From NCBI GenBank assembly GCA_018398765.1, contig JAHBMJ010005766.1, forward strand, positions 7,501 to 65,416: a stretch of DNA of 57,916 nt. The letters are read 5' to 3'. A program made the translations under genes and the position numbers. Source of the DNA: Chromera velia. Taxonomy: Eukaryota; Sar; Chromeraceae. Of this stretch, positions 49,510 to 57,916 are shown piece by piece. Below the pieces are notes generated by a model, which saw only the letters and a program-made list of their open reading frames with translations, made no database searches and was not told the DNA's origin. Positions within the stretch are counted from its first letter, which is position 1. Each line of letters starts with the position of its first letter.

Positions 49510-50835
49510 TTAGCAGAGACGCACAAAAATGGCTACTACATACACAGCTGCCGTAATTATAAACGTTCCCCCCAAATCAAACACATGGAGCTGACCTCCC
49601 TCTTCGGTATCTGTGTCCGCACTTTGCACTCCGGCCGTCCCACAGGAATTCGGACGTGCGTGCCGTTCCCTCATTTCTCGCAGACGCCCATTCAATCTGT
49701 ATTTGACAATTTGGCAGGATATGGCAACGTCCAGTCCGCTGCCGGCGGCACTCTGTGCAATCGGTTGGGACAGGGAGAATCCAAACAACGGATCTCCCAC
49801 TTTCAGGACGTTGCATCTGTTCCCGTATATGCCAGCCTGGAGGCCTTTTTCAAACCCCTCCCCCATCAACATGGCAGCACACCTCCCTGCGTCAAAGTCC
49901 TGCAACAGGCGCTCTGTTGATGATGCCATACGTGTTCGCACTGTCGGGTGGAGTGACTTGAACGTGTTGTACATGGGCTCCAAGACAGACAGAGTAAGAT
50001 CATGTCGTTCGAAATCATGAATTGAACTCACGCGCCCCTGTATCTGCTCTGTAGTCAATAACGACGCCAAGCTCGCTGTGTAGGACGCGACGATGATCAG
50101 AATGAAAAACCCATACCCCAAAACCATCAGTTTGCCGGCCTTCCCAACCGGTTGATGGACAGGGGATGAAGAGAAAAGACTATTCGAAGTGATGTACAGG
50201 GATTGCACAGGGTTGCGCAGACACATGTTGCGCCAGGTTCTTTTCTTCTCAAACTCCCCATCATTTATTCTGAATTCCAGGAGGAAGTACAGAATTGCGG
50301 TCAATAGTGTTAAACCCAGAACGCAGAGCCATACGTTCAGAGTAAAGGGCCGGAGTGCGTTCAACATCGTCCCAGCTATGAACACCATCTCATCGCTCAA
50401 AGTAAACAAGTAGATCTGCTCGGAGTCGAACGAAGCCACAAAGTCGCTTATGTCTCTTCTCGCGTCCGTCTCCCAAAAACTAGATACAGACAACTGGATT
50501 TCTCCCAACTGTCCCACATCGTATACCATTGCGGTGAAATCGGAGCTGTATTTGGACAGCGCATCATCTGATGGAGTACCCGCCTTGACTGTGTAAGAGA
50601 GTTCAAGTGCCTCAAAGATCTCTTTGTAGAGGTCTACAAGAAAACCCTGTGCGGTCTCCGGGTGGGAAATTTCGTTGGATGGTGGGTCCCAGTAGACTGC
50701 TTCGGCTTCACGCAAGTATGTGATTGTGAGGGTGGTGTTCGAAAACCCTCCTTCAGCGCAATACTGTGCCCTGCACACGCTGAATCCACAAAAAAGACAG
50801 ACAGAACACAAACCGTAAACAAAAAAGGTTGACAT
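49510..50835 (-). CDS. Ionotropic glutamate receptor-like channel subunit, 441 aa, minimal form
   Basis: An intronless frame from ATG 50835 to TAA 49510. A signal peptide (FFVYGLCSVCLFCGFSVCRA) is followed by the S1 half of a ligand-binding domain. There GFLVDLYKEIFEALELSY and a later ARRDISDFVASF segment correspond to the part that holds the ligand-binding Arg in the family. TM1 is about 166-188 (VWLCVLGLTLLTAILYFLLEF) and a pore-loop region about 207-222. TM3 ends in SYTASLASLLTTEQI, matching the family gating motif SYTANLAAFLT. The S2 half follows, with STERLLQDFDAGRCAAMLM, and TM4 is GTFIITAAVYVVAIFV at the very end. The large amino-terminal domain of animal and plant receptors is missing, so this resembles a minimal ligand-gated cation channel. 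The stop falls right after TM4, leaving almost no cytoplasmic tail. Confidence 0.9.
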   Translation of the reverse strand: MSTFFVYGLCSVCLFCGFSVCRAQYCAEGGFSNTTLTITYLREAEAVYWDPPSNEISHPETAQGFLVDLYKEIFEALELSYTVKAGTPSDDALSKYSSDFTAMVYDVGQLGEIQLSVSSFWETDARRDISDFVASFDSEQIYLFTLSDEMVFIAGTMLNALRPFTLNVWLCVLGLTLLTAILYFLLEFRINDGEFEKKRTWRNMCLRNPVQSLYITSNSLFSSSPVHQPVGKAGKLMVLGYGFFILIIVASYTASLASLLTTEQIQGRVSSIHDFERHDLTLSVLEPMYNTFKSLHPTVRTRMASSTERLLQDFDAGRCAAMLMGEGFEKGLQAGIYGNRCNVLKVGDPLFGFSLSQPIAQSAAGSGLDVAISCQIVKYRLNGRLREMRERHARPNSCGTAGVQSADTDTEEGGQLHVFDLGGTFIITAAVYVVAIFVRLC

Positions 50836-51044
50836 CGAACAGACTTCACCGTACGTGTTGCTAATGATCAGTCATTGATGACTCTTAGGAAGACAACAAA
50901 CGCAGGAAACAACAGTTTCGTGATTTGTCAAATGATGGGCAATGACAAAAGACGGACAGCGATGAAGAATCACCACTTCGATCAGGTGACCCACAGAGGC
51001 AATACACAATGAATGTATGCAATTATATATATGCTTGTATGTAT

Positions 51045-51081
<37 letters not shown>

Positions 51082-51221
51082 TCGTGTAGATCGCGATCGA
51101 ATTATATAGTTGGTCATAGCTCAATGACTAAGCCTCTTCTGACTCGTCTCACTTATTCCCTATCTTTTCTTCCAAAACACCGGCGCCCCTGGCCAGAGCT
51201 TGTTACTGAAACTCGCTCAAT
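50836..51221. other. Intergenic region with (TA)n microsatellite
   Basis: A TA dinucleotide run at about 51047-51078 lies in a short spacer between two minus-strand genes. Nothing else was recognised. Confidence 0.6.
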
Positions 51222-51433
51222 CATCAAATTCGCACTTTCCAAGCTTATAATTTTGAAGCCGAGCACATCTTGACACCAAAAAGCTGCAAGAAAGAGAAAA
51301 AGACACTGTGACACTTACTTTTGAAACTTTTTTTCGAGCACATCATCGTAAACTGCAGCCTCGACCAGGCATTTGACTATCGTTTTTATGTTGGAGATGT
51401 CTCCTACTTCTAGCGCCCTTTCCACTGCCATAC
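51222..51433 (-). CDS. Small helical protein, two exons (possible BART-like fragment)
   Basis: A minus-strand exon (about 51433-51319) starts at an ATG. It encodes MAVERALEVGDISNIKTIV and then VYDDVLEKKFQ, ending at the donor GTAAGT. The next exon follows TTTCTTGCAG (about 51284-51222), joins in phase 2 and encodes FLVSRCARLQNYKLGKCEFDD before TGA. The pattern of amphipathic helices with KKFQNFLVSRC recalls the first helices of BART-type domains (ARL2BP/CFAP36). That is weak, and the rest of such a domain is missing. The predicted product has only about 59 residues. It could also be the 3' end of a larger gene whose 5' exons lie to the right; the ATG is preceded by a possible 3' splice site (TTTGTAG). 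Confidence 0.35.
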
Positions 51434-53718
51434 TAGTCTACAAAAAGCGTGAGGTGTTAACCACAGTAAAGTACAAATTGCTATCCAAACGTCTGACAAG
51501 AAGAGAGTCATTTTGGCGGTACCACCCAGACGTTTTGTCTTTTTAGTTTTCCCTTTTCTAACTTCATACCTTGCTCTTTATGGCCTCTTCGTGTGCGTGA
51601 CGACACAGCTGAGACACATGCTGAGGTTGGCAGCCGCACCTCATACAATCTCAGATCGTTAAGACCATTAAAGTTGAGGAAAGAAGGCCGACACGGAAGA
51701 TCGCATCAACGGGGAACACAATATTCAAGAAAAGCAAGAAAGAGAGAAAGATCGGGAGAGAGATCAGTATGCTATAGAAAGGAGGACGTATAAGAGGAAC
51801 TACAAAGAAATGTTGGGAAGGAAACAAAAAGCACAGAAAAAAGAAAGGAGACAACATCGAAGAAGGATGAAGAAGGGAGAATAAGAATGGAGGGGACGAG
51901 GAAAGCAGGACAACACAGGACAAGAAAAAGAAGGGGAATAAGGACATGTGCCTATGGGAACTTGATACGCCAGGAAAGGAAATGAAAATAAAAAAATAAA
52001 ACACGAAAGGAAGTGAAAAGACATAAAAAAAATAAGAGCAGTGAAAGAAATATTTGATTTTGTTTCTACAGATGTGATTTCGCCTCTCTATTTGCTGCTT
52101 TTCTGCTTCTCCAGTTCTTTCACAGGATCTTCTATTTGTGACACAATGTCATAAGGGGGCGGGAAACGACTATAACATAGACTTCCTCTTCTGTCTGTCC
52201 TTTAGTTCTGCTGACCGAATCCACGATAAATCTCCGGAAGTTATAAGGGGACGAAGAGGTCACCATGTTGGAAGGCAACGAGCCCGGATTGATAACAGGC
52301 AAGTTTTCCGTGGTGGCGTCGATGGGGGGAGTCTGATAGGCAATTCATATATATGTATGTCATTGAATAATGATCTAATGAACATAAGTAACAACATATA
52401 TTAAGCCAAAAGAAAAGTAATGGGAACGCAGCCTCATTCTAGATAGTGAGAAAGCAGAGACATCTATTATAATGCACTTCGTACAGATGTATATGCCCTT
52501 TATATAGCGGTCTGACAACATGAGAGCCAGAGCTTCGAGACAAAGGAGCTTGCGAAAAACAAATATTGCCGGTGGAGAAACAGTGAGACGTAGGATCAAT
52601 CGGCTGCAAGTGGGCATAGAGGCAACCTGCACATATATACAAATATCTCTTCAAAGCTGACGTACAGAATATATAGGTTCATATATCGATATAAGATTCT
52701 AACCCATGTATGCCAGTACTCCCCTCCAGACTCCAGCACCTCTGGGGTCGTTGTGTGGTAATCTTCATCATGATCAAAATAGCGACGAATCCTGTCAGTG
52801 ATTTGGGGTGCTTTGGCCTAAAAGACAGCAACGTGACTGCCTTGAACCCTTTGAACTGGGTCGTTTTTTACCATTCCTCGCATGAGGAGGGCAAGCATAT
52901 CCGGGCCTTCCATCTGCACACAGGGCAGGAATTTATAATTATGGATAAATATGACACTATGGGCACGGGGTTAATAACAGAACATCGTGTGTGTACTACA
53001 GTAGTTTATGACAGAAAATGCATGTCGTTCGACTGCATGAGTGGTGCATACACGCAAAACCGTTGCATATGTTGCACATGAATAGCCATTGCGGACTGAC
53101 TATTTTATCGGTGATCCCCAGATCTGTGTATACAGACTGCAGTGCGTTGATGAGCTTCTCCATCGTGTCGGTCGGTATGCTTGCCTGTGGTAGCCTGTGG
53201 CCGGACCAGCCAGCTTTCTTTTTCTTATGGCTCCTCAGTGATATGTGTTAAGACTTTGCTGGTGGTTGCTTTGATCGTGCAGTCTCAGCAACTGGTGTTG
53301 TTCGCGGTCTGTTATTCGATATTAGTAGCTTACTCAACGCCCTGTTCATCAACTAGGGCGAACAAACAACAAATATGAAGTTGATTGAGATAGATGGATC
53401 GAGATCAATGAGATCAGGATCGAAGGTCTGGAAAGAGAAGACCAGGAGCTTATTGACCAGCCATGCATGCCAGTCATGCGCTCTATATACAAATCTAAAT
53501 GCAAATGCTCCATGAAATTGGATGTATCGCAATCTTACCCATCTCATGGAGCCTGCTTGCGGTGGCGTTGCGGTATATTGCGGTCATACTTGCGTACATC
53601 ACTCATGTACATGTATACTCACACTGCCTACAGTAGTGCGTTGCCTTATATGATATTTTTCAAGTTAGTAACATGATACTGCACTTAGCATAAGCATGAT
53701 ATAATTTGTATATACGGT

Positions 53719-53777
53719 GTGATTGCTAAATTATGAATAATAATTAAGTTTTATCTACAAGAAAAAATTAAGTTTTA
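53719..53777. repeat. 60-bp direct repeat, copy 1
   Basis: It begins GTGATTGCTAAATTATGAAT and ends AAGTTTTAA. It is nearly identical to 54171-54230, differing at about three positions. Confidence 0.88.
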
Positions 53778-54170
53778 AAGGTGGAAGATCTGACCAGTAT
53801 GCTCTATCAAATAAAAAGAGCAAGAGAGGCTGGGTGCACAAGGAGGCATAAAGTTGCTAAAGTACTGGAGGATACATACTACCGCTTCACCCCTGCCCTG
53901 TGTCACTCTGTCTTTCACTCGCACTTCATCAGAGAGAATCAGGCATAATTTAATTAATATAGCCTACCGCGTTCATAACGCGTTGGCAGTTGCAGGTTTT
54001 TAAAGAGCAGCGTAAGAATGCATGTTTTAGTAATGGAATAAACTGTTGAATGACTGCACGTGCATGGAGTGGAGTAATATACATAAATGTATGATACGCA
54101 AAGCAGATGTCAGAAAACTGATACGCAGGTCTAAGGCTCCGGCCCTGAACACAATGTAATCCTGTAATCT

Positions 54171-54230
54171 GTGATTGCCAAATTATGAATAATAATTAAG
54201 TTTTATCTACAGGAAAAAATAAAGTTTTAA
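54171..54230. repeat. 60-bp direct repeat, copy 2
   Basis: It begins GTGATTGCCAAATTATGAAT. It is the second copy, about 450 bases to the right of the first and in the same orientation. Confidence 0.88.
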
Positions 54231-54644
54231 TTTGAATATAATAAAGCAAAAAGTTAATTGACTTAGCTTGTGATATATGAATGATGAAAATATCTGTTAA
54301 ACTATAAGTTACTATATAGACTTTAAGCTCCTCAGACAAGCCGTAAGACAAACTTACAGAAAAGCTTAAACCTTTAATTCTAATACACTTTTAAAAATTG
54401 TAAACACCGTGTTTGTACATGCTGCTAGACATTAGATTCTTAATGTAACTTTATACTTTGAGCCTAAGTTCCAAATTAAACCCACTCAAGATTTGAACCG
54501 CTATGGCGATGTTTGGTGTGCTTGCTGTGACTAAGTCTTGAATTGCAAATAAATCACCCCAAAAATAGTGTAAACTGTAAAGTAAGTCCCTCCACTCTCT
54601 TTAAGAGTCAGACTCTCTATGTAGACCATCGTAGCGCTGGCGGA

Positions 54645-56225
54645 TCACTTCCCTTTGGACCCTTTTGGTCGCTCTTTTAAGACTTTCTTCTGTGCCTGCG
54701 CTGACGAGTTGGCGACAGGTGTTGCAGCACTGCTAGAAGAGGGAGAGGGGGGGGAAGGTGCACATTCCTCGTCCCTGGTCTTCTTCGCCGGGTGCAGCTG
54801 TCCAGAGCTATTGGGGACGTTCTCAGCCTTCTCAGTCTGCGTGCAAAGATCGACGTTTGTATGCATACATAGGAAACGAAAGTGTGGTGAAACAGAAAGT
54901 GCTAGTGACTGTTAAATCAGGTATGCCACCATGTGCACTCTGCATTTTCTATCATATTGTAGCCGATTGTAGCCACACCTTCTAATGATAAAAAAGAACA
55001 ATACGCTGATACAAAATGAAGAACTGAAGACCACTGACACTAGAATATACACAACCATCGATTGTCACGGATATATGGTGGAGAACATTATTCTCCACCA
55101 GAAAGCAAATTGAATGCTCGGAAAGCTTTTAAGCCTAGGTTCAAGCAATTGTATCTGCATGGTAAACAATACAACGTTGTACACTTTGCAAGCACCCAAA
55201 GACAAACAAGTCGGACTCCCTGCAGCCAGCCAGCCAACCAAGCAGTCGGACTACCGATGAAAGCCCACCGAATTGGGAACCACAAGCCGTTGCGGTATGC
55301 TCATATGAATATAAATGACAACGGAGTCCGACCGGTGTGAAGGTGACGTTGACTCTTCGGAGGCGCGTACTGAAAGGACCCGAGAGAGGACCTGTATCGT
55401 CAAAGTCTGAAAGGTTGAGATCGACGGCATAGGTCCCGTAGATCGTCGTCGATGCCCGACGCTGCTCCCTGAAGCGAGCCTTGACGACGAGGTATCCCTT
55501 CTCTGCCAGGAACTTTCTCCCCTCAGAAACCATTTCTGTTGCAGACACCTTGCTGCTCTTCGCTGCCTCGGAACACCACTCCGCCTGCACCACACAACAT
55601 CATATCCAATATCCATTATCAGTGACTGTGCCATAAAGGCGACCAAGCATCTAAGTGATCAGCGCGGCCTGATGCTGACTCACTGATCGAACGACTGCAT
55701 GATTGACTAGCTGATTTGCTGATCAAGTCACTATACCGACTGACGGATCCACACCCTGGCTACCAAGTTGGCCGACTCAAACCAAAAGAACAATATTGCA
55801 TTAACCGACCGGCCAACTGACAGGTGGACTGATCGGCTTGTTCACCGGCAAACATATTTCCCGTGACTGACCAACTGACTGATTGAGTGACTGGCAGAGT
55901 AGCTGACTGACGGGCTGGCTGACCTTGAACCGTAGAGAAGAGTCACCCTTGCACAGCCCTCCAGAGTCACGCTTCAAGTTGCCACTGGACTCAAGCTGCA
56001 CACAGGCAGGCAGATGGAGGGGGGTCCATACTGTGCACAGTTTTAAGCAACTGACCATGCAGCATGTTAAATGAGGACCTTCTGCATGGAGTGCACTTCG
56101 ATTCTGCACGAGTTCAGCGCAGCTCTTGCATCAACGGATGACGTAAGGGTACACTCTCCAATCTGCACAGAATTCATCACACACACACACATACACACAC
56201 ACAGAAAGAGAGAGAGAGACAGGCA

Positions 56226-56260
<35 letters not shown>

Positions 56261-56650
56261 AGAGACACGCACACACACAGGCTCTCTCTCTCTTTCTCTC
56301 TCTCACTGAACGTCAGACTTACATTCTCTCTCTCTCTCTCACACACACATACACACACACAGAAAGAGAGAGAGAGAGAGACAGACAGACACACAGTGTC
56401 ACATACACACATACACACACACACACACACAGACACGCACACACACAGGCTCTCTCTCTCTTTCTCTCTCTCACTGAACGTCAGACTTACATTCTCTCTC
56501 TCTCTCACACACATACACATACGCACACACGCACACACACAGGCACACACACACACATACATACATACATACATAGACACACAGGCCTACACACACAGAC
56601 ATACACACACACTCACTCCCTCACTCACTGAACGTCAGACTTACTTTCTC

Positions 56651-56693
<43 letters not shown>

Positions 56694-57644
56694 GCTGTCT
56701 CTCTCTCTCTCTCCCCCTCTCACTGAACGTCAGACTTACATTTGTTCTCTCTCTTACACACATACATATACACTCACTCTCTCTCTCTCTCACACACACA
56801 TACACAGACAGAGAGAGAGAGGGATGCACACATACGCATACACACATACATAGACACACAGGCACACAGATACTCAGCGAGAGAAGCAACAAAAGAGGAA
56901 CCGAGTGCATGAGAGAGGAACGCAGAGAAAGGCCAGATCAGGTACAAGCAGATCGATTTTCTGTCTGGCAGACAGGCAGGCTTCCAGAACACGACCAGCG
57001 TATGCAAACTGGGAACCGGCAAAGGGAATATAGACACAACAAAAGTGTTCAGGCGTTCTGCATGGACAACGAGGCAGAGGAGCTTTGAGAGGCTCCTTAT
57101 TTGAATGATTGATGGACGAGGAAAGAAAACGAGCGAAAACGAGACATAGAAAGTGGAAACTCACGAACACAGCCTGCAATCAAGGCATGCAACAGACAAC
57201 GAACCGGTACGTGAGGCAAAAGACACGTAAGACGTTTTGCTCCAATTAAGGATATGATTTCTCAACAGTACAAAATTGAATATCTTATATTGGAAAACTG
57301 GAAACCAAAAGACACAAATGGAACAGTTGCGTTTGTGTATCTTATACCCCTCTGCTACTTCTGCTCTCACAGACCGCGCACTCGGCGACTACATGCCGGC
57401 GTCAGCAAGTCTGCTCTGAATTCTCAGTAGAGAGCGTCCGCCATAGCCCCCCCCGTGAGGTGTATTCCCCGAAGCCGACTCACCTTGCTGCGCCTTATGC
57501 TTATGCAAGGAGTTGCCCGAGGAAACATCTCTGAAAACCTCACGGCATTTCTCACTGCAAAAAAACACATAAAAGAAGAACCTGTAGTGCAATGCAAGGG
57601 AATTGATACAGAGGGAGACCTACCCGAGTCTTTTTGTCGTCCAT
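54645..57644 (-). CDS. Hypothetical protein, at least six exons
   Basis: Exons recognised on the minus strand are 57644-57624 (ATG, MDDKKTR), 57550-57484 (KCREVFRDVSSGNSLHKHKA), 56103-56056, 55995-55924 (GNLKRDSGGLCKGDSSLRFK), 55584-55333 and 54836-54645 (TGA stop). The last four exons join in phase 0. The second ends in phase 1, so at least one small exon between 57483 and 56104 is missing from this model. The best-folded part spans the junction at 55924/55584: DSSLRFKAEWCSEAAKSS, then EGRKFLAEKGYLVVKARFRE and IYGTYAVDLNLSDFDD, suggesting an alpha/beta domain. The tail is Ser/Pro-rich and ends in a basic stretch (KKVLKERPKGSKGK), perhaps nuclear. No family was recognised. The intron 57483-56104 is filled with CA/CT microsatellites. 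Confidence 0.6.
56175..56830. repeat. CA/CT microsatellite cluster with a higher-order unit
   Basis: Alternating (CA)n, (GA)n and (CT)n runs are punctuated four times by the unique phrase CACTGAACGTCAGACTTAC (about 56303, 56471, 56627 and 56721). The cluster thus grew by duplication of larger blocks, not only by slippage. It lies in an intron of the minus-strand gene 54645-57644. Confidence 0.92.
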
Positions 57645-57916
57645 ATCGACGTTCTCGGATCTGAGAAGTCGCTGCAAACAATACACATGAACGGGCGTGA
57701 TTTAAATATGTCGCCGGGTCGATTGGGGAATGTGCATGAATTTCAGAAGCACAACAAAAGAACATTCCACCGTTGCATGTCTGCACGCCTCTGTGTGTTT
57801 GAGTCCCTGTCGGTGTCTCTGTGTTTGCCTCTGTGTATGTCAGACTCTCTAAAAGTGTCTGTTTCTGTGTGTGTCTCTGTCTGTATCTTTGTCGCTGTCT
57901 GTCTGTATGTGTGTCT
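57645..57916. promoter_or_regulatory. 5' flank of the minus-strand hypothetical gene, TGTCTG-rich
   Basis: This is the upstream region of the ATG at 57644. A splice acceptor-like TTCTCAG lies just upstream of the ATG exon (near 57661), so a 5' untranslated exon is possible. The right end is a TGTCTCTGT-rich low-complexity stretch. Confidence 0.35.

Larger units (their letters stand above)
51434..54644. other. Long region without a supported gene
   Basis: 51600-52050 is purine-rich on the plus strand. 52100-53700 has mixed composition, and none of its open frames has convincing protein-like character. 53700-54600 is AT-rich and holds two copies of a 60-base repeat (53719-53777 and 54171-54230). 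No RNA gene was recognised. Confidence 0.5.

Noticed and set aside
49510-49512. A changed genetic code (TAA/TAG read as Gln) to explain the in-frame stops
   Set aside because: The secreted-protein gene at 35779 ends at TAA followed directly by microsatellite, and the helical-repeat gene ends in tandem TAA TAG. Stops therefore work as stops here.
52710-53081. Plus-strand frame of 123 codons as a gene
   Set aside because: No recognisable domain, splice context or codon character, and it sits in a stretch with many short unrelated frames.
56071-57088. Long open frames of 186 and 230 codons (plus strand)
   Set aside because: They consist of microsatellite translation (HTHTHT, LSLSLS) and lie in an intron of the minus-strand gene.

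Overview
This window is nuclear DNA from an intron-rich eukaryote. The gene models built here contain 37 inferred spliceosomal introns. Nearly all were checked by reading phase: in four genes the exon lengths add up to a whole number of codons ending in a stop. The LRR-repeat style, the many TGCATG words (two of them inside 3' splice sites), the abundant microsatellites and a Ty1/copia element together suggest an alveolate alga, most likely a chromerid such as Chromera. That assignment is inference from style, not a match. Genes stop with TAA, TAG or TGA, so the genetic code looks standard.

Layout from left to right. (1) 54-734, + strand: last exon of a protein-kinase-like gene. (2) 1866-5959, - strand: a leucine-rich-repeat gene with a well-spliced 5' part and a 3' part broken by one-base frameshifts. 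(3) 6698-9966, + strand: a five-exon gene for a short AHSA1-type protein (140 aa), facing away from the LRR gene. (4) 11779-19795, + strand: a sixteen-exon gene for a 1131-aa protein with two cyclic-nucleotide-binding folds, each split by a long insertion. (5) 21437-26499, - strand: an eight-exon gene for a 939-aa helical-repeat protein. (6) 28673-29446, - strand: a secreted Cys-containing protein interrupted by an in-frame TAG. (7) 30145-30477, + strand: an intronless NTF2/SnoaL-like protein. (8) 32804-35092, - strand: a membrane-anchored FkbM-type methyltransferase. It diverges from (9) 35779-38417, + strand: a secreted protein with a possible Cys/His catalytic pair, whose intron carries a 34-bp minisatellite. 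(10) 41573-48742: a Ty1/copia retrotransposon with both LTRs, a GTATA target duplication, a nonsense-riddled gag-pol and a possible nested insertion. (11) 49510-50835, - strand: a minimal ionotropic glutamate receptor with an in-frame open tail behind its stop codon. (12) 51222-51433, - strand: a small two-exon candidate. (13) 54645-57644, - strand: a multi-exon hypothetical gene.

The genes do not form a pathway and nothing suggests an operon. Two pairs are arranged head to head with short shared upstream regions (LRR/AHSA1 and FkbM/secreted protein). The long AT-rich stretches hold repeats rather than genes, including a roughly 450-bp palindrome at 40611-41064. Two assembly gaps (8876-8989 and 27675-27916) lie in CA/TG microsatellites. 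The observations most worth a second look are the split cyclic-nucleotide domains, the in-frame stops in genes 6 and 11, the stop pattern and nested insertion in the retroelement, the serial frameshifts in the LRR gene, and a GTNNGT-like 5' splice-site pattern.
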